A stretch of 58,263 nucleotides of DNA from NCBI GenBank assembly GCA_016794325.1, contig JAEUKG010000096.1, positions 1 through 58,263 on the forward strand, given 5' to 3'. The stretch is from Myxococcales bacterium (GTDB taxonomy: Bacteria; Myxococcota_A; Polyangia; Polyangiales; Polyangiaceae). This document shows, in pieces, positions 1 through 9,300 of this stretch. The translations under genes and the position numbers were made by a program. How positions within the stretch are numbered: the stretch's first letter is position 1; each line of letters opens with the position of its first letter. The notes under the pieces were generated by a model that saw only the letters and a program-made list of their open reading frames with translations, ran no database searches and was not told where the DNA came from.

Positions 1-2
1 CC

Positions 3-947
3 GAGCGCGGCGGCTACCGAGGCCACATGGCGATCGGGCCCGCCGACGAGGCGGAGGCGCACCGCATCTGGGAGGCCATCGAGATCGAGCAGAAGACGCT
101 CGATCAGATGATCGTCGACGCGTCGGAGCGCCGCGTGGACACGCGGTTCCAGGAGGCGATCCGCCGCCTCGTCCTCGTCGCCGACGACGCCGAGGAAGAC
201 GAGATCGGCGCCGCCCTCGGCAGCCCTCGCTCGCTCGCGTTCGCCCGTGCTCCGCAGAGCGCCGCCCTCGCGACCCTCGACGCGAGCCGGGGCTTCGTGC
301 TCGCGGCGATTCGCTCGCACGGGCACGTGCGGGGCTTGCTCTTCGCCGACAACCGGTACTCCGGGGCGCCGGTGGCGGCCGAGCAGCTCGCGCACGTCGG
401 GGTCTACGTCGATCTCACCGCCCTCGTGTGGGAGAACCTCTCCCTCCTCGCGCGGGTCGAAGCCGCGGCGCGCGAGGACGCGCTCACCGGCGTCTGGAAC
501 CGTCGCGAGTTCGACGTGCGCTTCGAGGCCGAGCGATCGCGGTGCCAGCGCTCGGGCGCGAGCTGCTCGGTGATGCTCGTGGACGTCGATCACTTCAAGT
601 CGGTGAACGACGGCGGCGGCCACGCGGCCGGCGACGACGTCCTGCGCAAGCTCGGCGCGCTCCTCCGCCGCAACGTCCGCGAGCACGACGTCGCGGCGCG
701 CCTCGGGGGCGACGAGTTCGTGGTGCTCCTGCCCGACGCGACCCGCGAGCAGCTCTCCGCCGCCGCGCAGCGGATCGGCGCGCTCGCGCGCGACGAGGGG
801 ATCTCCCTCAGCCTCGGCGGCGCGAGCTTCCCCGACGACACCCCCGACATCGGCGCGCTCGTCATGGTCGCCGACGAGCAGCTCTACGCCGCGAAGCGCG
901 CGGGGCGCGGCTGCGCCTTCGTCGGCGGCGCGCGCGTGGCGTTCTGA
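3..947 (+). CDS. Diguanylate cyclase, GAF-like + GGDEF domains (5' partial)
   Basis: The frame is open at the left edge, so the gene starts outside the window. The ATG at 27 falls inside what looks like a GAF sensor domain (residues up to about 140, ending in a typical LLFADNRYSG strand). The C-terminal 165 residues are a GGDEF domain that makes cyclic di-GMP from two GTP: the catalytic GGDEF is intact, and an RxxD product-inhibition site (REHD) lies exactly five residues before it. So the enzyme should be active and feedback-inhibited. A GAF domain implies control by a small ligand or partner, which cannot be read from this fragment. It ends 96 bases before the next gene, which has its own promoter-like sequence. 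Confidence 0.9.
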   Translation, partial: ERGGYRGHMAIGPADEAEAHRIWEAIEIEQKTLDQMIVDASERRVDTRFQEAIRRLVLVADDAEEDEIGAALGSPRSLAFARAPQSAALATLDASRGFVLAAIRSHGHVRGLLFADNRYSGAPVAAEQLAHVGVYVDLTALVWENLSLLARVEAAAREDALTGVWNRREFDVRFEAERSRCQRSGASCSVMLVDVDHFKSVNDGGGHAAGDDVLRKLGALLRRNVREHDVAARLGGDEFVVLLPDATREQLSAAAQRIGALARDEGISLSLGGASFPDDTPDIGALVMVADEQLYAAKRAGRGCAFVGGARVAF

Positions 948-995
948 CGCTTGGCGCGCGCGGGGTGCGCACGATCCGATCGCGCCGGAGCGAGC

Positions 996-1023
996 TTGAC
1001 GTCGCCTCGACCGAGGCTAGCCT
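996..1023 (+). promoter_or_regulatory. Candidate sigma-70-type promoter of the hydrolase lipoprotein gene
   Basis: TTGACG (996-1001), a 16-base spacer and TAGCCT (1018-1023). It sits 20 bases upstream of the ATG at 1044, leaving a short leader that holds the AGGAGG ribosome site at 1033-1038. Not experimentally known; inferred from consensus match and position. Confidence 0.45.
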
Positions 1024-1043
1024 CCGCAGGCGAGGAGGCTCGC

Positions 1044-2108
1044 ATGGCGCGACGAACGGTCACGGTCCGACCCCACGCCCTCGCGCTCGGAGCGACGATC
1101 GCGATCGCGCTCACCGCGTGCTCGCGCGGCGGCGACGCGCCGCGCGCCGGCAGCGGCCCTGGCGGCGGAGACGCGACGCCCGGAGGCGGCGCGTCCGCCG
1201 ACGGCGGCGCCGTCGCCCTGCCCGACGGCGCCGCGCCGAGCGAGGACGGCGGCAAGCCGCGCAGCGACGGCGGGCCGGACCCGGTCTTCGCGTCGAAGCT
1301 CTACGTGCTCCCGCAGACCCCGTTCGCGGTGACGAAGATCGGCGACGCCGTCGAGGCCCTCTTGGCCGCGACGCCGAGCCTCGCCCACGTGATCGTGTTC
1401 GTCCACGGGCGCGCGTGCGGCGGCGGCGGCGAGCCGGGGAAGTCGCTCGGCTCGGTCGTCCCCGAGCTCGAGAGCGACTACGCCGCCGGCGTCGTGATGT
1501 TCCACTGGCCCGGCTCCGACGACGGCTGCCCGCTCGGATTCCCGGAGGACCAGGCGCGGGCGGCGGGCCCGGCGCTGCGGACGATGGTCGAGCGCCTCGA
1601 CGAGCACCTCGCCACGCACCCCGCGACGCGCGCGAAGATCAAGCTCGCGCTCCTCACCCACAGCATGGGCAACATCGTCCTCGAGGCCGCGCTCGCGTCC
1701 AAGACCGGGCTCGCCCCCGCCGTCTTCGCGACGGCGATCCTCAACTCGTCCGCCACCGCCGCCGCGGGCCACGCGCCGTGGCTCGCGCGCCTCGACTTCG
1801 CGACGAACGTGTATGTTACAGTCAATTCGGGGGACAACGTGCTCCTCGCCGCGGGAGCGGGGAGAGGGGCTCGCCTCGGGCGAGACCTCGGCACCGAGAC
1901 GCTCACCGCGCGCGCCGCCTACGTCGACTTCTCGGCGGCGAACGTCAACCACCAGTACTACGTCTCGTCGGGGCAGAAGGGCGCCCACATGCGCGACTTC
2001 TACCGAGACGCGCTCCAAGGCCGCGTGTACGACCTCGCGGGCTCCACCGCCATCACGAAGCGGACGGTCCGGGACGGCGCGACCGTCTACACCTTCGACG
2101 GCAAGTAG
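1044..2108 (+). CDS. Secreted alpha/beta-hydrolase lipoprotein (DUF900-like)
   Basis: 354 residues. A lipoprotein signal peptide ends in LTAC (Cys about 24), then a Gly/Ala/Asp-rich linker to residue 75, then an alpha/beta-hydrolase fold. The HVIVFVHG strand and oxyanion loop come near residue 115, and the nucleophile elbow is HSMGN near residue 207 (catalytic Ser). A late NVNHQYY segment may carry the catalytic His. Related DUF900 proteins are lipase/esterase-like; the substrate cannot be named. It should be lipid-anchored in the envelope. The start was chosen at 1044 because AGGAGG lies 5 bases upstream and the signal peptide starts there; the frame is open further upstream without a signal sequence. 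Confidence 0.8.
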   Translation: MARRTVTVRPHALALGATIAIALTACSRGGDAPRAGSGPGGGDATPGGGASADGGAVALPDGAAPSEDGGKPRSDGGPDPVFASKLYVLPQTPFAVTKIGDAVEALLAATPSLAHVIVFVHGRACGGGGEPGKSLGSVVPELESDYAAGVVMFHWPGSDDGCPLGFPEDQARAAGPALRTMVERLDEHLATHPATRAKIKLALLTHSMGNIVLEAALASKTGLAPAVFATAILNSSATAAAGHAPWLARLDFATNVYVTVNSGDNVLLAAGAGRGARLGRDLGTETLTARAAYVDFSAANVNHQYYVSSGQKGAHMRDFYRDALQGRVYDLAGSTAITKRTVRDGATVYTFDGK

Positions 2109-2123
2109 CCCCCCAGGCCCGCG

Positions 2124-2297
2124 TCAGCTCCGAGGGCGGCGCCGCCGCGGCGCCTCCGTGTCACCCGTTTGGACGAAGCAGTAGACCCCCGGCCGCTCCG
2201 GCGCGCGGACCGAGCCCGGGGGCGGCGAAGGGATGGTGACTCGCTGCGAAGGGGGGAGGACCTCGACGTCCCCGGCGTCGTTCGGCGCGTGGCGCAT
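2124..2297 (-). CDS. Candidate small protein (57 aa), unknown
   Basis: A 57-residue frame with a strong ribosome site (AAGGGGGGAG, 1 base before the ATG). It begins MRHAPNDAGDVEVLPPSQRV and ends in a run of Arg (RRRRPRS). It follows the VOC gene on the same strand by 68 bases, so it could be the last gene of the lipoprotein-VOC unit. No domain is recognised. The strong ribosome site and G/C-rich third positions support it; the alternative is that this 256-base gap is non-coding. Confidence 0.4.
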   Translation of the reverse strand: MRHAPNDAGDVEVLPPSQRVTIPSPPPGSVRAPERPGVYCFVQTGDTEAPRRRRPRS

Positions 2298-2365
2298 GCT
2301 CCCCCCTTGGTAAGTCCCCGAGCCGCGGACCGCAGGTCGCCCGTCCGAGTGACGTTCGGGCGGCG

Positions 2366-2764
2366 TCAGCCGAGGGCGCGGGCGAACGCGATCACGTAAC
2401 CGTCCGGATCTGCGGAGTAAGCTGCCTCGTCGCCCCAGCCCCGGGGCAGGAGCGGCGACAGCTCGCGGGCCCCGGCGGCGAGCGCGCGGGCGTGGAAGGC
2501 GGCGGGATCGTCGACCCGGAGGTAGAGTTCGGCGCGCGGGGCTCGCCCGGGCGCCTCGGGGGCGGCGATGGCGTCGCCGAGGAGCCTCGCGATCCCGGCC
2601 GCCGGCATCAGCCCGAGCACCGCGCCCTCGCCGATCGCGAGCTCCGTCATACCCGGCACGTCGAGGCGCGGCTCGGCGGCGAGGACGCGACGGTAGAACG
2701 CGGCGCTCGCGGCTTGATCGGCGACGTAGAGGATGAAGTGGGCGGCTCGGACGGACACGTTCAC
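2366..2764 (-). CDS. VOC-family (glyoxalase/bleomycin-resistance-like) protein
   Basis: 132 residues, a single vicinal-oxygen-chelate module pair of beta-alpha-beta-beta-beta units: an N-terminal FILYVADQ strand with AFYRRVL helix, and a C-terminal YSADPDGYVIAFA strand typical of these proteins. Such proteins bind a metal or small hydrophobic ligand; substrate unknown. The GTG start overlaps the stop of the upstream lipoprotein gene (GTGA, 2764-2761), so the two are translationally coupled. A longer frame begins at 2803 but lies inside the upstream gene and adds no domain sequence. Confidence 0.85.
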   Translation of the reverse strand: MNVSVRAAHFILYVADQAASAAFYRRVLAAEPRLDVPGMTELAIGEGAVLGLMPAAGIARLLGDAIAAPEAPGRAPRAELYLRVDDPAAFHARALAAGARELSPLLPRGWGDEAAYSADPDGYVIAFARALG

Positions 2765-3591
2765 TCGACCCACAGCACGATGTCGTCGTAGCGCGACCGC
2801 CACGGCTTCGTCAGCGGCACGATCGATCGCTCGCCGACGGTGAGGCTACCGCCGAGGAGCGGCCCGCTCGACGACGAGAAGGAGACGACCTCCTTGCCGT
2901 CGGCGAAGACCACCGAGCTCGCGCGGCCGCTGGGGAGGATCTTGATCTCCCAGCGCAGGTGCACCCAGCCGGCGCCGAGCACGAGGGTGGACACGGTCTT
3001 GTTCTCGTCGGGCCCGCCGTCGGACGCCGGGAGGTCCTCGTCCACGACGACGACGCCGTCGGCGCGTACCTCGAGCCCGACCGACCGATCCTTGAAGATC
3101 GAGATGAAGTCGTGCTCGTCGCTGGCGCCGACCTCCTCGACGCGGAAGTTCATCTCGAGGGCGGCCTTGGAGAACGTCGCCGGCAGCGGGCGGAGGCCGT
3201 AGGCGACCATCGCGGTGGAGGAGCCGGCGGGCAGCACGACCGAGAGCGATCCCGGCGCGCTCGCGCTCCCCGCGTCCGCGAGCGCGATCACGCCGCCGCT
3301 GCTCGTGGTGATGGTGGTGAAGGTCCCTCCGAGGAGCGCGCGGCCTCGATCGAAATCCTCGCAGAAGTACGGGGCCGGCGAGAGCGAGTCGCACATCGGG
3401 CCGGTGGCGGCCTCGGGCGCGTCGACCCGCGCGTCGGAGCCGCCCGCGTCGATCCGCCCCTCGGGCGCGGCCGCCGGGGCGTGGCGCCCCGCGTCGGCGG
3501 AGGTGGGCTCGTTCAGGCCGTCGAGCGACGTCATGATCGAGCACGCGACCGTGACGGCGGAGGCCAGACCGATCGCGACGCTCCTCTTCAC
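2761..3591 (-). CDS. Lipoprotein with concanavalin/LamG-like domain
   Basis: 276 residues from a GTG start. Signal peptide with lipobox-like VTVACS (Cys about 17), a low-complexity Ala/Asp/Pro linker, then from about residue 70 a beta-rich domain opening with CDS...YFCEDFD and closing with RYDDIVLWVE. This pattern is shared by a family of Polyangia lipoproteins with a LamG/concanavalin-like sandwich, and the protein at 13016-13864 has the same plan. Likely surface exposed; carbohydrate or polymer binding is a guess. A TACCAT hexamer lies 7 bases before the GTG, suggesting a leaderless or near-leaderless transcript. First gene of the unit with the VOC gene. Confidence 0.75.
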   Translation of the reverse strand: MKRSVAIGLASAVTVACSIMTSLDGLNEPTSADAGRHAPAAAPEGRIDAGGSDARVDAPEAATGPMCDSLSPAPYFCEDFDRGRALLGGTFTTITTSSGGVIALADAGSASAPGSLSVVLPAGSSTAMVAYGLRPLPATFSKAALEMNFRVEEVGASDEHDFISIFKDRSVGLEVRADGVVVVDEDLPASDGGPDENKTVSTLVLGAGWVHLRWEIKILPSGRASSVVFADGKEVVSFSSSSGPLLGGSLTVGERSIVPLTKPWRSRYDDIVLWVE

Positions 3592-3598
3592 GAGGGCG

Positions 3599-3604
3599 AT
3601 GGTA
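3599..3604 (-). promoter_or_regulatory. -10-like TACCAT, 7 nt before the GTG at 3591
   Basis: Same geometry, one base longer, as the set of -10-like hexamers placed 6 nt before start codons elsewhere in the window; predicts transcription start at or next to the start codon. Confidence 0.3.
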
Positions 3605-3634
3605 GCAGCTCCGGCGGGCGGCCGCGCCCCGCCG

Positions 3635-5380
3635 TCAGCGAAGAGGCGCGAGGGCGCGGCGCGACGCCGCGAGCGCGATCGCCGCGCGCGCGGACGCCCG
3701 CGGAAGACCGGGCGCCGCCTTCGCCAGAGGGACGATGCGGGTCACCCGGGCCGACGCCGCGAGCGACCGCGAGCGCTCCGTCACGCGCGAGGTGCCCCCT
3801 TGGTCGTAGCGGAACGCGAGCGCGCGATCGGTGGCGCACGTCGCGTCGAGGGGCCGCGACGGGTCGGCGAGGAACGCCCCCTTGATGCCGCCGGCGCACG
3901 AGTCCATCGCGCCGTGGGCGCCGGTCGGGATGACGACGAGCGCTCGGTTCGGCAGCGTGCTCGCCACGCGCTCCGCCCAGAAGTAGGGCGTCGCGGGGTC
4001 GAGCCGGCCGCCGATGACGAGCGTCGGGCCGGCGAACGTCGACGCGGCCCGCGCCGTCGCCTCGCTCGGCCGCACCGGCCACCCCTTGCACATCGCGAGC
4101 TCCTCGCGCAGGTCCGCGTCGTCGCGGAGGACCGGCCGGATCTTCTCCTGCAGCGCCCGCGCGCCCTCGAGGGTCTCGTGCTGGATGTAGTCGTTGCACG
4201 TCACCGACAGGTACATCCCGTCGGACATGCCCATCGCGTCGTAGTCCTCCTCGGTCATGCGCTCGTAGCGCGCGTAGAGCTCGGAGAGGAGCGGGTTCTT
4301 GGCCGCCGCTTCGTCCTCCGCCCGCCGGCGGCGCTCGTCCTCGGCGGCGGCCCGCGCGGCGTCGCGATCCCACGCCGCCTGGTCGAAGGCGAGGAGGCTC
4401 GTCACCCGCAGCGGCAGCGCCGCCGCCTCGCCGTCGACGTAGAGCCGTTGCTGGAGCTCGCCGACGAACGCGCGCCAGTCGTAGTCGTAGCTCCCCCACT
4501 CGGGGTCGGAGGCGGCGAACGGCGTGGCGTCGAGCTTGGCCTTGAGGCGCCCGAGCGCGCCATCCAGGTCGGGATGGGCGGCGTTGCACTTGGCGTCGGC
4601 GGCGCAGGCGCCGAACACGCGCGTGAGGATGCCGTCGATGGCGACGGGGAACATCCCGCCGACGGGGACGTCCGGCGGGAGCACGCCGTCGAGGATCGAG
4701 GCCCGCACGTCGGCGGGGTGACGCTTCATCACCTCGATGCCGAGGCGGGTGCCGTAGGAGATGCCGTGGAGGTCGACGGGCTTCCCGCCGAGGGCGACGA
4801 CGAGGTCGTGCACGTCGTCGGCGTTCTCTTCGGTGTCGTAGGCCGCGAGGTCGACGCCGCGCCCCGAGAGGGCCTTGGCGCACGCGGCCGGCGAGCCCGA
4901 CGACGCCGCTGCGCACGACAGGCGCGGGATCGACCGGCCCGTGCCGCGTTGGTCGAGGAGGACCAGATCCCCCTGCGCGAGGATCGGCGCGTAGCCCTCG
5001 AGCAGCGACGCGTCGCCCGCCACGAGCGGCCCCACGATGCCGTCGGAGCCGCCGCCGGGGCCGCCGTTGAGCTCGATGGTGGGGACGCCGCCCTCGCGCC
5101 CCTTCACGATCGCGACGTGGAGCGTGATGATCTTTCCGTCGGCGACGCGACGGTTCTCGGGGACCTTGAGGTCGGCGCACCGGACCGTCTTCCCTTCGAC
5201 GCTCCGCGGGATCACGAACCGGCACGTCGTCGGCTCGAGCTGGGCCGCGGTCTTCGACGTCGGAGCCGGGCCCGTCGCCTCGGGGGCCGGGGCGGGAGCC
5301 GGAGCCGGAGGCGACGAGGGAGCGGCGCTGGAGCACGCGGCGAGCGCGACGGCGAGGGAGGCGAGGGCGAGGGAGCGCAT
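3635..5380 (-). CDS. Secreted alpha/beta-hydrolase, TAP-like (tripeptidyl aminopeptidase family) lipoprotein
   Basis: 581 residues. The signal peptide ends LAVALAAC, so a lipoprotein, followed by a Pro/Ala linker. The hydrolase core shows GGPGGGS (oxyanion region), LLDQRGTGRS, and the nucleophile elbow HGISYGTRLG with Ser near residue 208. The C-terminal third is the TAP-like domain (LVIGGRLDPATPYFWAE contains the catalytic Asp; GAHGAMDSC the His). Family members release N-terminal peptides or prolyl residues outside the cytoplasm, consistent with a scavenging predator or saprophyte. A Lys/Glu/Arg-rich helix near residues 315-335 is an insertion. The ATG at 5389 (three residues longer) is an alternative start; neither has a clear ribosome site. 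Confidence 0.85.
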   Translation of the reverse strand: MRSLALASLAVALAACSSAAPSSPPAPAPAPAPEATGPAPTSKTAAQLEPTTCRFVIPRSVEGKTVRCADLKVPENRRVADGKIITLHVAIVKGREGGVPTIELNGGPGGGSDGIVGPLVAGDASLLEGYAPILAQGDLVLLDQRGTGRSIPRLSCAAASSGSPAACAKALSGRGVDLAAYDTEENADDVHDLVVALGGKPVDLHGISYGTRLGIEVMKRHPADVRASILDGVLPPDVPVGGMFPVAIDGILTRVFGACAADAKCNAAHPDLDGALGRLKAKLDATPFAASDPEWGSYDYDWRAFVGELQQRLYVDGEAAALPLRVTSLLAFDQAAWDRDAARAAAEDERRRRAEDEAAAKNPLLSELYARYERMTEEDYDAMGMSDGMYLSVTCNDYIQHETLEGARALQEKIRPVLRDDADLREELAMCKGWPVRPSEATARAASTFAGPTLVIGGRLDPATPYFWAERVASTLPNRALVVIPTGAHGAMDSCAGGIKGAFLADPSRPLDATCATDRALAFRYDQGGTSRVTERSRSLAASARVTRIVPLAKAAPGLPRASARAAIALAASRRALAPLR

Positions 5381-5556
5381 GACCGTCATGAACAGCACGC
5401 AGCGTGCCGACGCCCGCGATCGCCGCGCACCGCGCCAAGGGTCCGAGCTCACTGAGTTTTTGGCGCTCGATCGGCCGCCAGGATCGGCGCGATCACCCCT
5501 GACCCGCGACGCCCGGCGGGTGACGAGCGCCCCGGGCGATCCGCGCGATCGCGGCG

Positions 5557-5811
5557 TCAGCGGTACGGCGCAGCCGGCGCCGCCTGGACCCGCGACGCGC
5601 GCCCGCCGACGTTCGCCCAGTGCGCGGCGGCGGCGGCGGGCGCGGTGAAGATCTCGGTCCGACCGCACGCCTCGCACACGAGGAGCGTGAACCGGGGGTT
5701 CGTGCTCGGGGTCGAGGTGCCCGCGCAGGACACCTCGATGTAGGCGTCGTCGAGCCGGAGGAACGAGGCGCCGCCGCACGAGCACGGGCGAAGGGAGTGT
5801 GTCGAGCTCAT
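5557..5811 (-). CDS. Small zinc-ribbon-like protein
   Basis: 84 residues with two cysteine pairs, CSC near residues 10-12 and CEAC near residues 49-52, the pattern of a small zinc ribbon. The tail is Ala-rich. No partner domain is visible, so DNA, RNA or protein binding cannot be told apart. The start at 5811 was chosen because upstream in-frame sequence is Arg-rich and carries no domain. It is divergent from the GNAT gene at 5906; the 94-base gap must hold both promoters. Confidence 0.6.
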   Translation of the reverse strand: MSSTHSLRPCSCGGASFLRLDDAYIEVSCAGTSTPSTNPRFTLLVCEACGRTEIFTAPAAAAAHWANVGGRASRVQAAPAAPYR

Positions 5812-5905
5812 GCCCGAGCATGACGCGCGGACGCGCGGCTGCCAAGCGGGGCCGCGACGCGCTTGACCCGCCTCCCGGGCTTCACGGAACATCACGCGAC
5901 CCCTC

Positions 5906-6355
5906 GTGATCCACGCGCGCCACGTCCCCCTCGGCGATCCTCGGATCGAGGCGATGCTCCAGGAGTACATGCGCGAGTGGAGCGCCCTCTTGCCGATGAA
6001 GCCCGGGCCCGACGGCGCCTTCGCGTATCCGCATCGGCACCGCTACGTCGACGACGACCACGAGGCGGTGATCTTCGTCGAGGACGAGCGTCCCGTCGGC
6101 TTCGCGCTGGCGCGACGGGTGCCGGGCGCTTGGCAGGTCCAGGAGTTCTTCGTGTCGCCCGCCGAGCGACGGCGAGGCGTCGGCGCCCGCGCGCTCACGC
6201 AGCTGTGCGCGCGGCACCCCGGCCCGTGGACGCTCACCGTGCGGCCGGAGAACCCCGCCGCGCTCGCGTTCTGGCGGCGCGTGCTCGGGCCCGCGCCCAC
6301 CGAAGAGCGCGGCGGCGACGGCGTCCTCCGGCGCCGATTCCTCTTCCAGGCCTGA
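5906..6355 (+). CDS. GNAT-family N-acetyltransferase
   Basis: 149 residues from a GTG. The acetyl-CoA binding motif A is clear: VQEFFVSPAERRRGVG near residues 74-93, with the R-x-x-G-x-G/A loop (RRRGVG). A C-terminal NPAALAFWRRVL helix is the usual end of the fold. The acceptor may be a small molecule, peptide or protein N-terminus; sequence does not decide. It ends 29 bases before the convergent efflux pump gene. Confidence 0.85.
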   Translation: MIHARHVPLGDPRIEAMLQEYMREWSALLPMKPGPDGAFAYPHRHRYVDDDHEAVIFVEDERPVGFALARRVPGAWQVQEFFVSPAERRRGVGARALTQLCARHPGPWTLTVRPENPAALAFWRRVLGPAPTEERGGDGVLRRRFLFQA

Positions 6356-6384
6356 CCGGCGCGCGGACGGCGCGCGCCCGGGGG

Positions 6385-9300
6385 TCAACCCGGCGGCGCC
6401 TCCGCGGCGGGCGGTGTGGCGACCTTGGGCGCGCGGAACACGAGCCCGCGCACGCGGTCGGCGACCACGTAGAACGCGGGGACGACGAGGAGCGACAGGA
6501 CCGTCGACACCGCGAGGCCTCCGAGGACCGCGGCCGCCATCGGGCTGCGCGTCTCGGTGCCGGGGCCGATGCCGAGGATGGGCGGGACCGCCGCCATCAT
6601 CGTCGCCACCGTCGTCATCAAGATCGGGCGGAGCCGCAGGGGCCCCGCCCTCGCCGCGGCCTCGAGCGCCGTCGCCCCCTCATGCTCACGCACGTGGTTC
6701 GCGTACTCCACGAGGAGGATCGAGTTCTTCTTCACGATCCCCATCAGGAGGAGGAGACCGATCATGCTGAAGAGGTTGAGCGACTTGCCGGAGGCGGCGA
6801 GCCCGATCGCGGCGCCCGCGAGCGCGAGGGGCATGATGGTGAGCACCGTCACCGGGTGGAGGAACGAGTTGAACTGGCTCGCGAGCACCATGTACGCGAC
6901 GAGGATTCCGATCAGCATCGCGAACGCGAGGCCGCCGGTCGTCTCCTCGAGCTGCGAGGCCTGGCCTCCCGACACGACCCGATAGCCGAGCGGGAGCGCG
7001 GCGCCGAGCTCCTTCACCTTGGCCATCGCCTCGGCCTGGGAGTGGCCGGGGGCGACGTTGGCGGTGATCGAGATCGCCCGCTCGCGGTCCTGGCGGCTGA
7101 TCGTCTGGAGCACCGGGGTCTCTTGCTGCGTCGTCAACATCGTCAGCGGGACGAGCTGGCCGTTGGCCGCGCGGAAGCGGACGAGCGACAGATCCTCGGG
7201 GCGGGAGCGCTGGTCGCGGAGGAGCCGGACGCGGATGTCCACGCGGCGCCCGCCAGTCGAGAACTTCCCGACGACGTTGCCTCCCACGAGGGCGCTCACG
7301 GTCGTCCCGAGGTCGCTGATCGACACCCCGAGCTCGGTGGCGCGACGGCGATCGGGGACGAGCTGCAGCTCCGGCGCGCCGACCTGGTAGTCGCTCACGA
7401 CGTCGGTGACGAGACCGCTCGCCTCGAGGTCGGCCTTGATCTTGGCGGTGTGGGCGACGAGCTCGTCCCAGCTCGCGCCGCGGACGGTGAAGTCGACGGG
7501 GGACGAGCGGGTGGACCCGAAGCCCTGCTGCGACGGGTCCTGGATCGACGCGCGGATGCCGGCGATGCCCTGGAGCTCGCGGCGCAGCGCCGCCGAGAGC
7601 TGGTTGGCGGTCATCTTCCGCTCCTTCGGCGGGACCAGGGTGAGGGTCATCTGGCCCGACGAGCCCGTGAGGGTGACGAGCATGCGCGAGACCTCGGGGT
7701 GCGCCGCCACCCTCTGCTCGGCCTTGGCGACGAGGGGCGCAGCCGCGGCGGGAGTGGTGCCGGCCTCGGTCTGGATGCGCACGTTCAGCCGGCTCTGGTC
7801 CTGCGAGGGGATGAACTCGGTGGGGATGAGCTTCACCAGGCCCCCGCACGCGACGAGGAGCACCACCGCGCCCACGAGCACCTTCGCCGGGTGGCGGAGC
7901 GCAGCTCGGAGCACGCGCGCGTAGCCGCGCTCGAGCGCGCCGAAGCCCCGGTCGGCGATCCGGCCGAGCCTCCCGCGGTCTTCGCGCGAGGCCCGGAGCA
8001 TCTGCGCGCAGCGCGCTGGGGCGAGGGTGATCGCCTCGAGGTACGACAGCATCACCGCGACCGAGAGGGTGACGCCGAACTGGAAGAAGAACTTCCCGAT
8101 GACGCCGCTCATGAAGACGACGGGGAGGAAGATGGCGATGACGGCGAGGGTCGCGGCGAGCGCGGCGAACGTGATCTCCTTGGTGCCGTCGGCGGCGGCG
8201 AGGCGCTTGTCCTTCCCCATCTCCGCGTGTCGGTAGATGTTCTCCATGACCATCACCGCGTCGTCGACGACGAGGCCGACCGCGAGCGACAGGCCGAGGA
8301 GGGTGAAGGTGTTGAGGGTGAAGCCGCAGAAGTAGATCACCGCCACGGTACCGAGGAGCGACATGGGGATCGCGAGGACCACGTTGGCCGTGCTCGAGAG
8401 CGAGCCCAAGAAGAGCCAGCAGACGAGGGCGGTGAGCACGACGGCCATCACGAGCTCGAGCTCGAGCTCGTGAACCGACTCCTCGATGAACACCGTGGAG
8501 TCGAAGAGCACCTCCACCTTCATGCCCTCGGGGAGGGTCTTGTTGATCTCGTCGACGCGCTGGCGCACACCTCCCGCGACCGCGACCGCGTTCGTGCCGC
8601 GTTGCTTCAGCACCCCCAGCGTCTGCAGGGGCACGCCGTCGAGGCGGGCGATGGAGGTCGCGTCCTCGAAGCCGTCCTCCACGATCGCCACGTCCTCGAG
8701 GTAGACGGGCGCGGGTTTGCTCCGCCTCACGACGATCTTCCGCAGCGACTCGAGGTCGAGCGCCTCGCCGAGGAGGCGGACGTCGAGGGTCTTCTGCCCC
8801 GTGTCGAGCTGCCCGCCCGGCACCTCCACGTGCTCGCTGCGGATGGCGTTGATGACGTCGGCCGCGACCACCCCCTTCTCGGCGAGCCGGCTCGCGTCGA
8901 GCCACACGCGGACGTTGCGGGCCACGTAGCCGCTCAGCGTGATCTGGCCCACCCCCGGCACCGTCTGGAGCTTCTCCTGCACCTGGTAGCGCGCGACGTC
9001 GGCGAGCATCTGCCTCGAGAAGGGGCCCGACACGCCGACCTGGACGATGGGCTGGTCGTCGGGGTTCGACTTGGAGACGCTGGCCGCGGGGACGTCCTTC
9101 GGGAGCTGCCGCTGCACCGCCGCCACGCGCGCTTGGATGTCCTGGAGCGCGAGGTCCACGTCGCGGGACATGTCGAACGTCACCGTGACGCGCCCGCTCC
9201 CCGCCCGCGCCTGCGAGCTGATCTGCTTCACCCCCTCCACCTGCGACACCGCCTGCTCGATGGGCTCGACGATCTCGCGCTCGATGGCGGGGGGCGAAGC

